Positions 23,779 through 31,634 of a DNA stretch of 64,000 nt are shown piece by piece. The notes below the pieces were generated by a model. That model was not told where the DNA came from, made no database searches, and saw nothing but the letters and a program-made list of their open reading frames with translations. Every line of letters starts with the position of its first letter. Within the stretch, counting starts at the first letter, position 1. Position numbers and translations under genes: made by a program. Source of the DNA: Chloroflexota bacterium (GTDB taxonomy: Bacteria; Chloroflexota; Dormibacteria; Dormibacterales; Dormibacteraceae); NCBI GenBank assembly GCA_005883575.1, contig VBFH01000032.1, positions 1 through 64,000 on the forward strand, in the 5' to 3' direction.

Positions 23779-24714
23779 GTGGCCATGCCTCCGCACCCGA
23801 ACGGCTCGCGTCCGGCTGAAAACGGCAACGGGCACCGCAACATCGGCGGCTACCGCCTGCTCCGGGAGCTGGACACCGACAGCCTCGGTTCGGTCTACGA
23901 GGCCGAGCATCCGCGTCTGCACCGTCGGGTCGCCCTGCGCACCATCGGCACGGGCGTCGCGCGCGACGTGAGCTTCTCGCGCCGGTTCTTGCTCGAGCTG
24001 CGCTCCTATACCGCGCTCGAGCACGAAGCCATACCCAGGCTCTACGAGCTTGCCTACGAAGGCGACTCGCCGTACCTGGTGACCGAGTTCGTGGCCGGCA
24101 GCACATTCGACGGCATGCTCGGTGACGGCCAGCGATACGAGCCACTTGGCATCATCGACCTGCTGCGTCCGATCGCAAGTGCGCTGGACTACGCGCATTC
24201 GCGCGCGACAGTGCATCGCGACGTCAAGCCCGCGAACATCCTCCTCGCCGAGGATGGGCGGACGCTGCTGACGGGATTCGGGCTCGGCACCGTGGCTTCG
24301 TTCAACACCGGTCCCGGGGCCAGCGGTCCGGTCGCGCCTGACTATGTCGCGCCGGAGCGTCTCGTCGGCCGCGAGGTCGACGGACGCGCCGACGTCTATT
24401 CGCTCGCCGCGGTCATCTTCGAGGCGACGACCGGTCGCCGTCCGTTCTCGTCGAAGAGCTGGATCGAGACGCTGAGCCGGCGGCTCTACGAGCCGCCGCC
24501 CAACGTGCGCGAAGTCGCAGCAGACCTATCTCCGGCGTTTGCGGCGGTGCTGCAGCTGGCGATGGACCGCGATCCGGCGCGCCGTCCCGCCACCGCCGGC
24601 GAGCTGCTCGACCGACTGGAGGCGGCGATCACGTCGCCCAACGGCAAGGTTCAGCCCAACGGCGTGGTGCCGAAGCGCGCCAGGCGCGCGCTGAGGAAGC
24701 TGCTCCGCCGCTAG
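23779..24714 (+). CDS. Ser/Thr protein-kinase-fold protein, probable pseudokinase
   Basis: This 311-residue protein has the kinase fold with HRDVKPANILL (146 onward) and 'GPVAPDYVAPERL...DVYSLAAVIFEATTGRRPF'. Two ATP-site hallmarks are missing: the VAIK Lys is Arg54 ('VALRTIG'), and the DFG Asp is Gly166 ('LLTGFGLG'). The Gly-rich loop is also degraded ('LDTDSLGSVY'). This suggests no, or unusual, phosphotransfer, with the fold kept for binding. It has no membrane helix; the tail is basic. Its stop overlaps the convergent FecR-domain gene by 4 bp. Confidence 0.9.
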   Translation: MAMPPHPNGSRPAENGNGHRNIGGYRLLRELDTDSLGSVYEAEHPRLHRRVALRTIGTGVARDVSFSRRFLLELRSYTALEHEAIPRLYELAYEGDSPYLVTEFVAGSTFDGMLGDGQRYEPLGIIDLLRPIASALDYAHSRATVHRDVKPANILLAEDGRTLLTGFGLGTVASFNTGPGASGPVAPDYVAPERLVGREVDGRADVYSLAAVIFEATTGRRPFSSKSWIETLSRRLYEPPPNVREVAADLSPAFAAVLQLAMDRDPARRPATAGELLDRLEAAITSPNGKVQPNGVVPKRARRALRKLLRR

Positions 24715-26108
24715 GTTGGGGTCCGCCCGTCGACCATCATCACCGAGTTGCAAGTGAACAGACGATCGACGACAAATCCAGGATCCAGGTTCGACGGGTT
24801 CTGACCGATCACGGCCGCGATCTGCTCCACGACCTGCTGCGCCGGCACGTTCATGCCGAAGATCGTGCCTCCGGTGGGCATGATGTCCAAGACGCCGTTC
24901 TGGGCGACGAGCGCCGCGGAGCCGCTCCAGGTGAAACCGTTGTATATGCCCTTGGCCGTGATGATTGCGCCGGCGATCGAATTCTCGCTGAACGAGAGGC
25001 TGAGGTTGGAGATTCCAGAAGCCTGGCCCGACAGCTTTACGGCGCTGATCAGGTCCTGGGCGGTATAGCCGCGGTGGACGGCGCCGAACTGCTCCACATC
25101 GGCGCTCTTGCAATCCTCGACCGACGCCACCGCGACAAACGGTTCCTCGCCATCGTTGCCGAGACCACTGACGCCATCGACGAAGATCGTGTAGATGCCG
25201 GGCGGAGCGTTGTTGATAACGAGTGTCGGCAGCTTGCCGGTGGCGAGATACTGCTGGCCGTCAGGCGCCTTGACCGTGAGCTTCATCGCGCTGCCCGGAT
25301 AACCGAGCGACGCCTTGACGAGGCTGCCTCCGGCGTAGCTGTACGTGTACTGCTGCCGCTCGCCGTTGTGCAGCGGAGCGCCGACAAAGTCTTGCTCGGT
25401 GCCTGGAGTCGTCCCGACCTCGACGGCGTTCGACGCGTCGAGCGCGGGGCCGAACGGGTCTTCTGCATCCGGGGTGATGGGGCCGACAGCTCCGATCGTG
25501 CCGTCTGCGGCGACGGTCACCTCTTGCCCGCCGTGCAGGGTGACGCTGCCCTTGCTCGAGCTGACGGTGAGCGTGCCGATGAAGAGCCTGACGAGCATGC
25601 TCCCGTTGGGCTTGGTCCAGATCTCGAACTTGGTTCCGCGCACACTGGCCGTCGCCGACTTGCCATGTACGTCGAACGTCGCGCCCGAGACCAGGTGCTG
25701 CACGTTGGTCAAGGTGCGGCCGGCCGACTGCGTCAGCGACACGTCGTGAAGGTTGCCGCTCTTGCTGAAGTGCGCGGCGTCGAGCTTGATCGTCGTGTCC
25801 TTGGCGAGACGGGTGATCGTCCCGTCGGGCAGCGTGATCGCGGCCCGGCCCTTGGGGTCGGTCTGCACCGAATCGTTCGCCCGGATGACCGAGCCCGTGT
25901 TCGCGGAGCTGAAGTCGACCCCGTTGTGCGAGATCGAGGCCGCGGGCTGGTAGACGGTCAACGCCGCCGACGCGTTGACCTGGGCCTGGGCCGCGACGTT
26001 CAGCCATACGACCCCGCCCGCGATCAGCACGACGACGAGAAAAAGTGCGATCAAGATACGGCGCCCGCCCCGGCGTCTCGGCGGCGACTTGGCGGCTACC
26101 GTTCGCAT
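24711..26108 (-). CDS. FecR-domain membrane-anchored protein (paralogue 1)
   Basis: This 465-residue protein has a basic N-terminus, a membrane helix (about 18-37) and a FecR-type beta domain ('ANDSVQTDPKGRAAITLPDGTITRLAKDTTIKL', 'ATASVRGTKFEIWTKPNGS', 'LHGGQEVTV'), then a second domain with 'EPFVAVASVEDC'. The bulk would lie outside the membrane. FecR domains in this setting are surface or periplasmic sensors rather than iron regulators. It shares layout and motifs with the next gene upstream, pointing to a tandem duplication. Its C-terminus ends in 'VDRLFTCNSVMMVDG'. Confidence 0.85.
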   Translation of the reverse strand: MRTVAAKSPPRRRGGRRILIALFLVVVLIAGGVVWLNVAAQAQVNASAALTVYQPAASISHNGVDFSSANTGSVIRANDSVQTDPKGRAAITLPDGTITRLAKDTTIKLDAAHFSKSGNLHDVSLTQSAGRTLTNVQHLVSGATFDVHGKSATASVRGTKFEIWTKPNGSMLVRLFIGTLTVSSSKGSVTLHGGQEVTVAADGTIGAVGPITPDAEDPFGPALDASNAVEVGTTPGTEQDFVGAPLHNGERQQYTYSYAGGSLVKASLGYPGSAMKLTVKAPDGQQYLATGKLPTLVINNAPPGIYTIFVDGVSGLGNDGEEPFVAVASVEDCKSADVEQFGAVHRGYTAQDLISAVKLSGQASGISNLSLSFSENSIAGAIITAKGIYNGFTWSGSAALVAQNGVLDIMPTGGTIFGMNVPAQQVVEQIAAVIGQNPSNLDPGFVVDRLFTCNSVMMVDGRTPT

Positions 26109-26154
26109 GTTGCCCGGGAAAGATAGCTCAAGGCACCGCTACTAATAGGGATTT

Positions 26155-27593
26155 TCAGCGGTGGCCTTCGATCACCATCATGTGGTCGCCGTTGGCACCC
26201 GCGCAGGAGTAGACGCGATCGACGGTGTAGCCCGACGGAATCGAGCTGATGGCGGCGCCTCCGTAGGCGCCGAGGTACTTCAAAACCTGGGTGGTGACGT
26301 TGATGCCCCGCACGGTGACCTGGGTGATGACCGCGCCCAGGTTGGGTGTCGCGGCGTAGAAGACGATCGTCCAGGAGACGGGCGTCCCACCGATGTTCGA
26401 GGAATAGGAGAGCCGCGCCGACGTGGGCGAGGTGCCCTGGAACGTGATGCTCACCCCGCTCGCGCCGGAGTCCTCCAGTCCCCTCGCGAGCTGCGAGTTG
26501 CTGAGCGTCTCGCGGACGATGGTGCCTACCTCTGAGTCGCCGGAGGCGGCCGCGACACAGGGTGCGTTCGTGGCGAATGCGACCACGAACGCCTCGGCGG
26601 GGGAGACGCTGATCGCGTGCACGATGGCGCGGTAGCGACCGGCCGGGCCCTGCAGGTTGCCCATCACCGGCGAGGAGCCATTGTGATTGTCGTGCACGAC
26701 CCCATTCGGGTCGATGACCGAAAGCGTCATGAAGCTTCCCGGGTAGCACAGAGCGACGCTGACGACACCGCCCGACGAGTCGTAGTCAACCTCTTGTGTC
26801 TGGCCAGTGGAGATCGGGTCGCCCGTCGAGATTTGCATCGTGCCCGGGGTCGTGCCCAATGAGACGGCTTTGGCGCACTGCGCGGTGAGCGCATAGGGAT
26901 CCTGCGCATCGCGCTGGATGGCACGCACCGCGGACAGATTGCCGTTCGCGTCGGCATCGATCTCCTGCCCGGCGTTGACATTCGTCGTCTGCTTGCCATT
27001 GACCCGGACGGTTCCTTCGAAAACCTTGATTAGGTTTGTGTTGTTGGTCCGGACCAGGAGCTCGAACTGTGTCCCGCGCACCTCCGCGCTGACCGAGTGA
27101 CCGCCGACCTTGAACGTGGCGCCGCTCGCGAGATGCTGGACGTTCACGAGCGTCCGACCGGCCTTCTGCAGGAGGTCGGCGGACTGCAGGTTGCCCGATC
27201 TCTGCATTTGGACACCGCTGATCTGCACCGTGGTGCTCGGTGTCATGCGGACGTAGGACCCGTCGGGAAACTGGATGCCGGCGTGGCCGCCGGCCTGGGT
27301 GGCAACCTCGTCACCTGCGTTCAGCGCCTGCCCGGCGACGGCCGGGTTCTTGTCCACGGTGACAGGCTGGCTGAACAGGATCAGCGTCGCCGGGGCGGTC
27401 ACGGCCGCGGACGCCTGGGCGACGAAAAACCAGTAGCCGCTGCCGAGCAGGAGGAGGCTGACCAGGCCGATGACGCCAAGGCATCCAAGGCAGCTGCAGC
27501 CGCAGCTCCGGCCGAAGCAGCCCGACCTTCGTGGGGTACCGGGGACGGGTTGCTGAGGGACGAGGGCGGGGGCGGTGGCTGCTGCATCGCCAT
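26155..27593 (-). CDS. FecR-domain membrane-anchored protein (paralogue 2), probable frameshift near the start
   Basis: From about 27540 down the frame gives a Cys-rich juxtamembrane segment ('GCFGRSCGCSCLGCLG'), a membrane helix, a FecR domain ('QFPDGSYVRMTPSTTVQI', 'VSAEVRGTQFELLVR') and a second domain ending 'VDRVYSC...MMVIEGHR'. No start codon fits this frame, but ATG at 27593 in a neighbouring frame begins 'MAMQQPPPPPSSLSNPSPVP', a natural Pro-rich cytosolic leader. A one-base frameshift near 27540, real or a sequence error, would join them. It is paralogous to the gene downstream. Confidence 0.7.
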
Positions 27594-27605
27594 CGCCGCG
27601 GAAGG

Positions 27606-28202
27606 TTAGCTGGTAGGTGTCTGCAAATCGACGACTAAGCGCGCGGGATCGCTGAGCGTGAAAACCCTCATGCACGTGGGCTTGCTCACGCCGAGTCCCC
27701 AGGAGACGTAGCCCTCGAAGTCCTGAGTCTGGCGGGCCTCCTTGAGGACCCGAAACTCGGGATGGATCAGATCCGTGGGGCCCGTGAACGTAGTCGCGCC
27801 CGTGGCCGAGTGGACTGTGACCAGGACGCCGGCAGTGCCGCTTAGCGTCACCGTCTGGCCGCTCGCACCCAGCGAGAACACGGGCTTGGCCTGGCGCTTG
27901 ACGCTGAAGGTGGGGACGATCGAGTCGAACTGGAGGACGAAGCGGTCGTAGACGTCCTGCTCGGCGGCTCGCGCCGTGATCGCGTTGGCCACACCCGTCT
28001 TGCCACCCGAGGCGTCGGCACAAGCGAAGTCCGGTAGGTTCGAACCAGGAGGGCTGGGGGGCGTGACTGGAGGCGCCGAGGTGCGTGGACCGGACGCGTT
28101 TCGGGCGCTTGTTCCGCCGGGAGAGACGGCGGCGCTGGGGGCCAGCGCCGGACCACATGCGGTCACGATCGAGATCAAGATCAGGGCGAGACCCGTGCGC
28201 AC
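27606..28202 (-). CDS. AMIN-like domain lipoprotein
   Basis: This 198-residue protein starts with GTG at 28202. The N-terminal signal 'LALILISIVTAC' ends in a lipobox Cys, so it is probably a membrane-anchored lipoprotein. A Ser/Pro linker leads to a beta domain with 'YDRFVLQFDS', 'GVLVTVHSATGATTFTGP' and the terminal 'SDPARLVVDLQTP', the AMIN-type ending seen in envelope proteins that bind cell-wall or surface partners. It is upstream of, and co-directional with, the FecR paralogues. The start avoids the tRNA-Leu gene at 28238. Confidence 0.78.
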   Translation of the reverse strand: MRTGLALILISIVTACGPALAPSAAVSPGGTSARNASGPRTSAPPVTPPSPPGSNLPDFACADASGGKTGVANAITARAAEQDVYDRFVLQFDSIVPTFSVKRQAKPVFSLGASGQTVTLSGTAGVLVTVHSATGATTFTGPTDLIHPEFRVLKEARQTQDFEGYVSWGLGVSKPTCMRVFTLSDPARLVVDLQTPTS

Positions 28203-28237
28203 CGGCCAATGGTATGGTCGAGACCCTTTCCGGGAGC

Positions 28238-28324
28238 GCCGAGGTGGCGGAACAGGCAGACGCGTCGGTCTCAAAAACCGATGTCCGCAAGGACGTGCGG
28301 GTTCGACTCCCGCTCTCGGCACCA
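28238..28324 (+). tRNA. tRNA-Leu (anticodon CAA)
   Basis: The acceptor GCCGAGG / TCTCGGC (one G-T pair), anticodon stem TCGGT / ACCGA with loop CTCAAAA, the variable arm 'TGTCCGCAAGGACGT' and T-arm GGGTTCGACTCCC give a class II tRNA-Leu. The 3' CCA is encoded (28322-28324). It is divergent from the lipoprotein gene. Confidence 0.96.
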
Positions 28325-28357
28325 CGCTGGTATTGAACGGTCTGAGCAAGCATTAGG

Positions 28358-28837
28358 TTGCAGACGAGCGTCGAAGATCCAAGCCCGTCCGAGATCACGC
28401 GATCTCCCCGGGAACGCGTGCTGCTGCTCTCGCGCAAGATCGGCGAAGCGGCCGTGGCCCGCTGGTGCGTGGAGCTGCTGGTGGGCGGGACGTCGTATGA
28501 CGATCCGCGCTGGCCATCGATCAGCTGGATCGGCGGGCCGCATGCCGCGTCCGAACTGCGCCGGGGCGAAATCGACGCTCGAGGCCAGGAGTACTGGACG
28601 CGCGTGTGGGCCGCCCGCGCGCTTCTGTACGCGTGGCATCCCGCCGCCGAGGGCCCGGTGCTCGCCGGGCTGCATGATCCTGCCTGGCGGGTGCGCGAGA
28701 TGTGCGCCAAGGTCGCGCGGCGGCGCGGCATCGCCGCCGCCGATCCGGTCCTGACCCGCCTCCTGGACGATCCCGTCGCCCGTGTTCGCGCCGCGGCGGA
28801 GGCCGCGCTCACGGATAGTCCGGCCAAACCGACCTGA
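28358..28837 (+). CDS. small HEAT-repeat-like protein
   Basis: This 159-residue protein starts with TTG. Two C-terminal helical pairs, 'VLAGLHDPAWRVREMCAKVARRRG' and 'VLTRLLDDPVARVRAAAEAALTD', fit HEAT / PBS-lyase-type repeats. 'WTRVWAARALLYAWHPAAEG' looks like a third. Such scaffolds mediate protein contacts. The N-terminal part is unassigned. No operon partner is apparent, and it ends convergent with lactate permease. Confidence 0.72.
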   Translation: MQTSVEDPSPSEITRSPRERVLLLSRKIGEAAVARWCVELLVGGTSYDDPRWPSISWIGGPHAASELRRGEIDARGQEYWTRVWAARALLYAWHPAAEGPVLAGLHDPAWRVREMCAKVARRRGIAAADPVLTRLLDDPVARVRAAAEAALTDSPAKPT

Positions 28838-28853
28838 GGCCCGAAGCAAATCT

Positions 28854-28873
28854 CGGATAGTCCAGACTATCCG
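28854..28873. terminator. bidirectional hairpin between convergent genes
   Basis: CGGATAGT / ACTATCCG is a perfect 8-bp stem with a 4-base loop, placed between the HEAT-like gene and the end of the lactate permease gene. It could stop transcription from both sides. Confidence 0.55.
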
Positions 28874-28899
28874 GGCCTAACACTGTCGGGATTGACCGC

Positions 28900-30822
28900 T
28901 TACGGAGTCGGCACGATCCCCGGGATGACGTACGCCTCGATCATCGCCACCACGCCGACCGCCGCGGTGAGGATCAGGCTGTAGCGGATCACGCGGCGGA
29001 AGATGTCGCCCTCCGCTCCGACCCTGTTCACGCCCGCGGCTCCGACCGACAGGTTCTGCGGGCTGATCATCTTGCCCATCACGCCGCCTGATGAGTTGGT
29101 GGCGGCGGTGAGAATCGGGCTCACGTTGCCGAGCTGCTGAGCGGTCTGGGCCTGAAGTGGCCCAAACAGCGTGTTCGACGATGTGTCGCTTCCGGTCAGG
29201 AACACCCCCAACCAGCCGAGGAATGCTGCCACGAACGGGAAGATGAATCCCGTCTTGGAGAATGCGATGGCCAGGCTCGACGTCATGCCCGAGTAGTTCA
29301 TCAGATAGGCGATTCCAAGGATGAACGCGATGGTCACAATCGGCAGACCCAGCTGCCTGACAGTGCGCGCGTAAACCACGAAGAAATTCAGGCGACTGCC
29401 GGCCGCAATCATGAAAAGGAACGCCACAATCGCCGCGAAAAGCACCAGAGTGCCTGCGGCCGCCAGGAAGTCCCAGTTGAAGGGATTGTTGTACGCCGCC
29501 TCCTTCTTCACGATTGGCGGCTCGTTGAACACAACCGAAACCGGTTTCCCCTTGGCGTTCAGTTCGTACGTGCCGGGCCAGAAAAAGCTCCAGTAAGGAA
29601 ACTTGAACGCCTGCCTATCTTTGGCCGGGTCGGGGCCGATCCATGGTTGCGGGCAGAGTTTGAATCCCACATTGCCGCACTTGAAGTCGGCGGTGATGTT
29701 GACGGGAGCGGCCAGCGAAGTCTTGACGTCCCCCACGGGATGACCTGACCACCATGGGAGGTTCCCCATCTGTCCGATGAGGATGACAAGGACCAAGATG
29801 ATATACATCGAAAATGCGCGGACGATGCGCCCGGGTGGATCGAGTGCATCGAGCGGCGCCGCCGTTGTGGCAACAGCTCGAGCCGGAAGGTCAGAGCCAC
29901 CCATGACGCGTCGTGGTGCGCCCGGTGCAGAAGGGGCAGCCGTCTCATGGGCGAACTGCCACACCTCGCGCGGACGCCAGATGCGAAGCAAACCGGCCAG
30001 GCATGCCATGGAGACAAGCGCCGCAATGATGTCGGTGAGCTCGGCCCCGACGAAATTGGAGATGATGAACTGCACCACCGCGAACGACACGCCCGTTACT
30101 AGCACGGCGGGCAGGATCTCGGTCATGCGCCTCCAACCGGCCATGACAACGATCAAGTAAGCGGGAATGAGGATCGAGAACAGCGGCAGCTGCCGGCCGA
30201 CCATCGCCGACAGTGCCAGAGTGGTGGATGTGGGATCGGTGTGACCGAGCACCGGAGCGACGAGGCGGCCGAGGGTCACGACCGGGATACCGATCGATCC
30301 GAATGCGACCGGAGCGGTGTTGGCGAGCAGAGCGAGCACCGCCGCAGTGATCGGCTCGAAGCCGAGGCTGGCGAGAATTGAGGCCGAGATAGCCACCGGG
30401 GCGCCAAAGCCGGCGATACCTTCGATCAAGGCACCGAAGCTGAAAGCAACGAGCAAGGCCTGGATTCGGCGATCCGTGGTCAGGTGGGCGAGGGATCGTT
30501 TGATGACGTCGAAGTCGCCGCTGGCGACAGTCAGGTTATGGAAGAAGACCGCATTCAGCACGATCCAGCTGATGGGCCATAACCCGAATGCCATGCCTTC
30601 GGTGGCTGCCCCGACACCGACACCGAGCGGCACGCCCCAGACGACCCAGCCGAGCACGAAGGCAGTGAGCATTGCCGCCAAAGCGCAAATCCACGCCGGC
30701 AGCCGCAGGATCGCGAGCAAAACGAAGAGGACGTAGAGCGGAAGTCCCGCGACCAGCGCGGACAGAAGAATGCTGTCCAGCACCGGCTGGTACGTCTGAT
30801 GAAAAACCAAAAAGACCCCCAT
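28900..30822 (-). CDS. L-lactate permease (LctP family)
   Basis: This 640-residue protein has about 13 membrane segments. 'FGALIEGIAGFGAPVAIS', 'ALLANTAPVAFGSIGIPV' and 'FLGWLGVFLTGSDTSSNTLFGPLQ' are LctP signatures. It imports lactate (or glycolate) with protons. It is longer than the usual ~550 because of a soluble loop (about 365-445) with two Cys ('FKCGNVGFKLCPQP'). A ribosome-binding site (AAGGGGGGA) precedes the ATG. No lactate dehydrogenase gene adjoins it. Confidence 0.94.
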   Translation of the reverse strand: MGVFLVFHQTYQPVLDSILLSALVAGLPLYVLFVLLAILRLPAWICALAAMLTAFVLGWVVWGVPLGVGVGAATEGMAFGLWPISWIVLNAVFFHNLTVASGDFDVIKRSLAHLTTDRRIQALLVAFSFGALIEGIAGFGAPVAISASILASLGFEPITAAVLALLANTAPVAFGSIGIPVVTLGRLVAPVLGHTDPTSTTLALSAMVGRQLPLFSILIPAYLIVVMAGWRRMTEILPAVLVTGVSFAVVQFIISNFVGAELTDIIAALVSMACLAGLLRIWRPREVWQFAHETAAPSAPGAPRRVMGGSDLPARAVATTAAPLDALDPPGRIVRAFSMYIILVLVILIGQMGNLPWWSGHPVGDVKTSLAAPVNITADFKCGNVGFKLCPQPWIGPDPAKDRQAFKFPYWSFFWPGTYELNAKGKPVSVVFNEPPIVKKEAAYNNPFNWDFLAAAGTLVLFAAIVAFLFMIAAGSRLNFFVVYARTVRQLGLPIVTIAFILGIAYLMNYSGMTSSLAIAFSKTGFIFPFVAAFLGWLGVFLTGSDTSSNTLFGPLQAQTAQQLGNVSPILTAATNSSGGVMGKMISPQNLSVGAAGVNRVGAEGDIFRRVIRYSLILTAAVGVVAMIEAYVIPGIVPTP

Positions 30823-30869
30823 CGCGCCAACTCCCCCCTTAAAGGACGCGTACCTAAGCCGAAATCAAT

Positions 30870-31634
30870 TCAATCTGAATTGGGGGCGCTTTGCAACTTG
30901 CGCCACTGCCAGACCGTCACGCCGACGCCGGCCAGCCAGAAGAGTGCCGCTGCTGCGAGGAGGACCCATTCGGCACCGCGGGGAAACGCCGGCGGGACAT
31001 TGCCGGTGCGGCCATAGTCGGCGAACTGCGTCGAGTCGGGTGAGTCGGTCGATGCAAAGTAGAACGCGACGCTGAAAAGGCCGGCCCAGACGGCGCCTCG
31101 CAACCAGCCGTCCAGGCGCATGAGGCCGAAGCCCGGGATGGCTGTGAGTAACCAGACGTCCTCTCGCAAGGGCGCGCTCCGGCGCCGCAGCTCCCGCACG
31201 AGTGCGGCTGCCGCGACCAACAGCCCGATCGCCGCCGCGTACCAACCCGGACCCATGAGATCCGTGGCCATGAACGGAAACGGGAGGGCAGTAAAGCGTG
31301 GCGTCGTGACCACCCACATGGCCCAGGCGAACCACACCGCGAGGACTGCCTCTGTCAGCGCCAGCAGGACGACCGAGATGCGGAGATCCAGGACCAGGGC
31401 GGAGATAAGACCAACCGTGGCGAGCCAGCAGGCCGGCGATTCGTATCCGAACGTTTCGGAAAGGTGGGCCGGCGCGATGCTCACCGTCCACGGGGACAGA
31501 AGGGATGCGATCACGGAAACCACTACGAGCAAGTCGAGCACGGTCCGCGATCGATGGCCGAGGCTCCCGAGCGCCCGCAGCCTACCAGCTGCCGCCGCCA
31601 CCACCTCCTCCACCGCCGCCGGAGAAACCGCCAC
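30870..31634 (-). CDS. multi-pass membrane protein, unknown
   Basis: A protein of up to 254 residues with about five hydrophobic segments ('VLDLLVVVSVIASLLSPW', 'ATVGLISALVLDLRISVVLLALTEAVLAVWFAW', 'AAIGLLVAAAALV', 'FSVAFYF', 'WVLLAAAALFWLAGVGVTVW'). I recognise no family. The ATG at 31634 overlaps the end of the DUF2207 gene by 53 bp in its Gly-rich region; GTG at 31541 is an alternative closer to the first helix. It is probably co-transcribed with the DUF2207 gene. Confidence 0.6.
   Translation of the reverse strand: MAVSPAAVEEVVAAAAGRLRALGSLGHRSRTVLDLLVVVSVIASLLSPWTVSIAPAHLSETFGYESPACWLATVGLISALVLDLRISVVLLALTEAVLAVWFAWAMWVVTTPRFTALPFPFMATDLMGPGWYAAAIGLLVAAAALVRELRRRSAPLREDVWLLTAIPGFGLMRLDGWLRGAVWAGLFSVAFYFASTDSPDSTQFADYGRTGNVPPAFPRGAEWVLLAAAALFWLAGVGVTVWQWRKLQSAPNSD

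Noticed and set aside
27606-28349. Lipoprotein gene starting at 28349
   Set aside because: This would run antisense through the whole tRNA-Leu (28238-28324). GTG at 28202 gives a clean lipoprotein signal instead.
26155-28827. An 890-residue protein from the full open frame on the minus strand
   Set aside because: Upstream of about 27600 it is antisense to the HEAT-like gene and the tRNA and out of frame with the lipoprotein gene; the amino-acid sequence there has no domain character.
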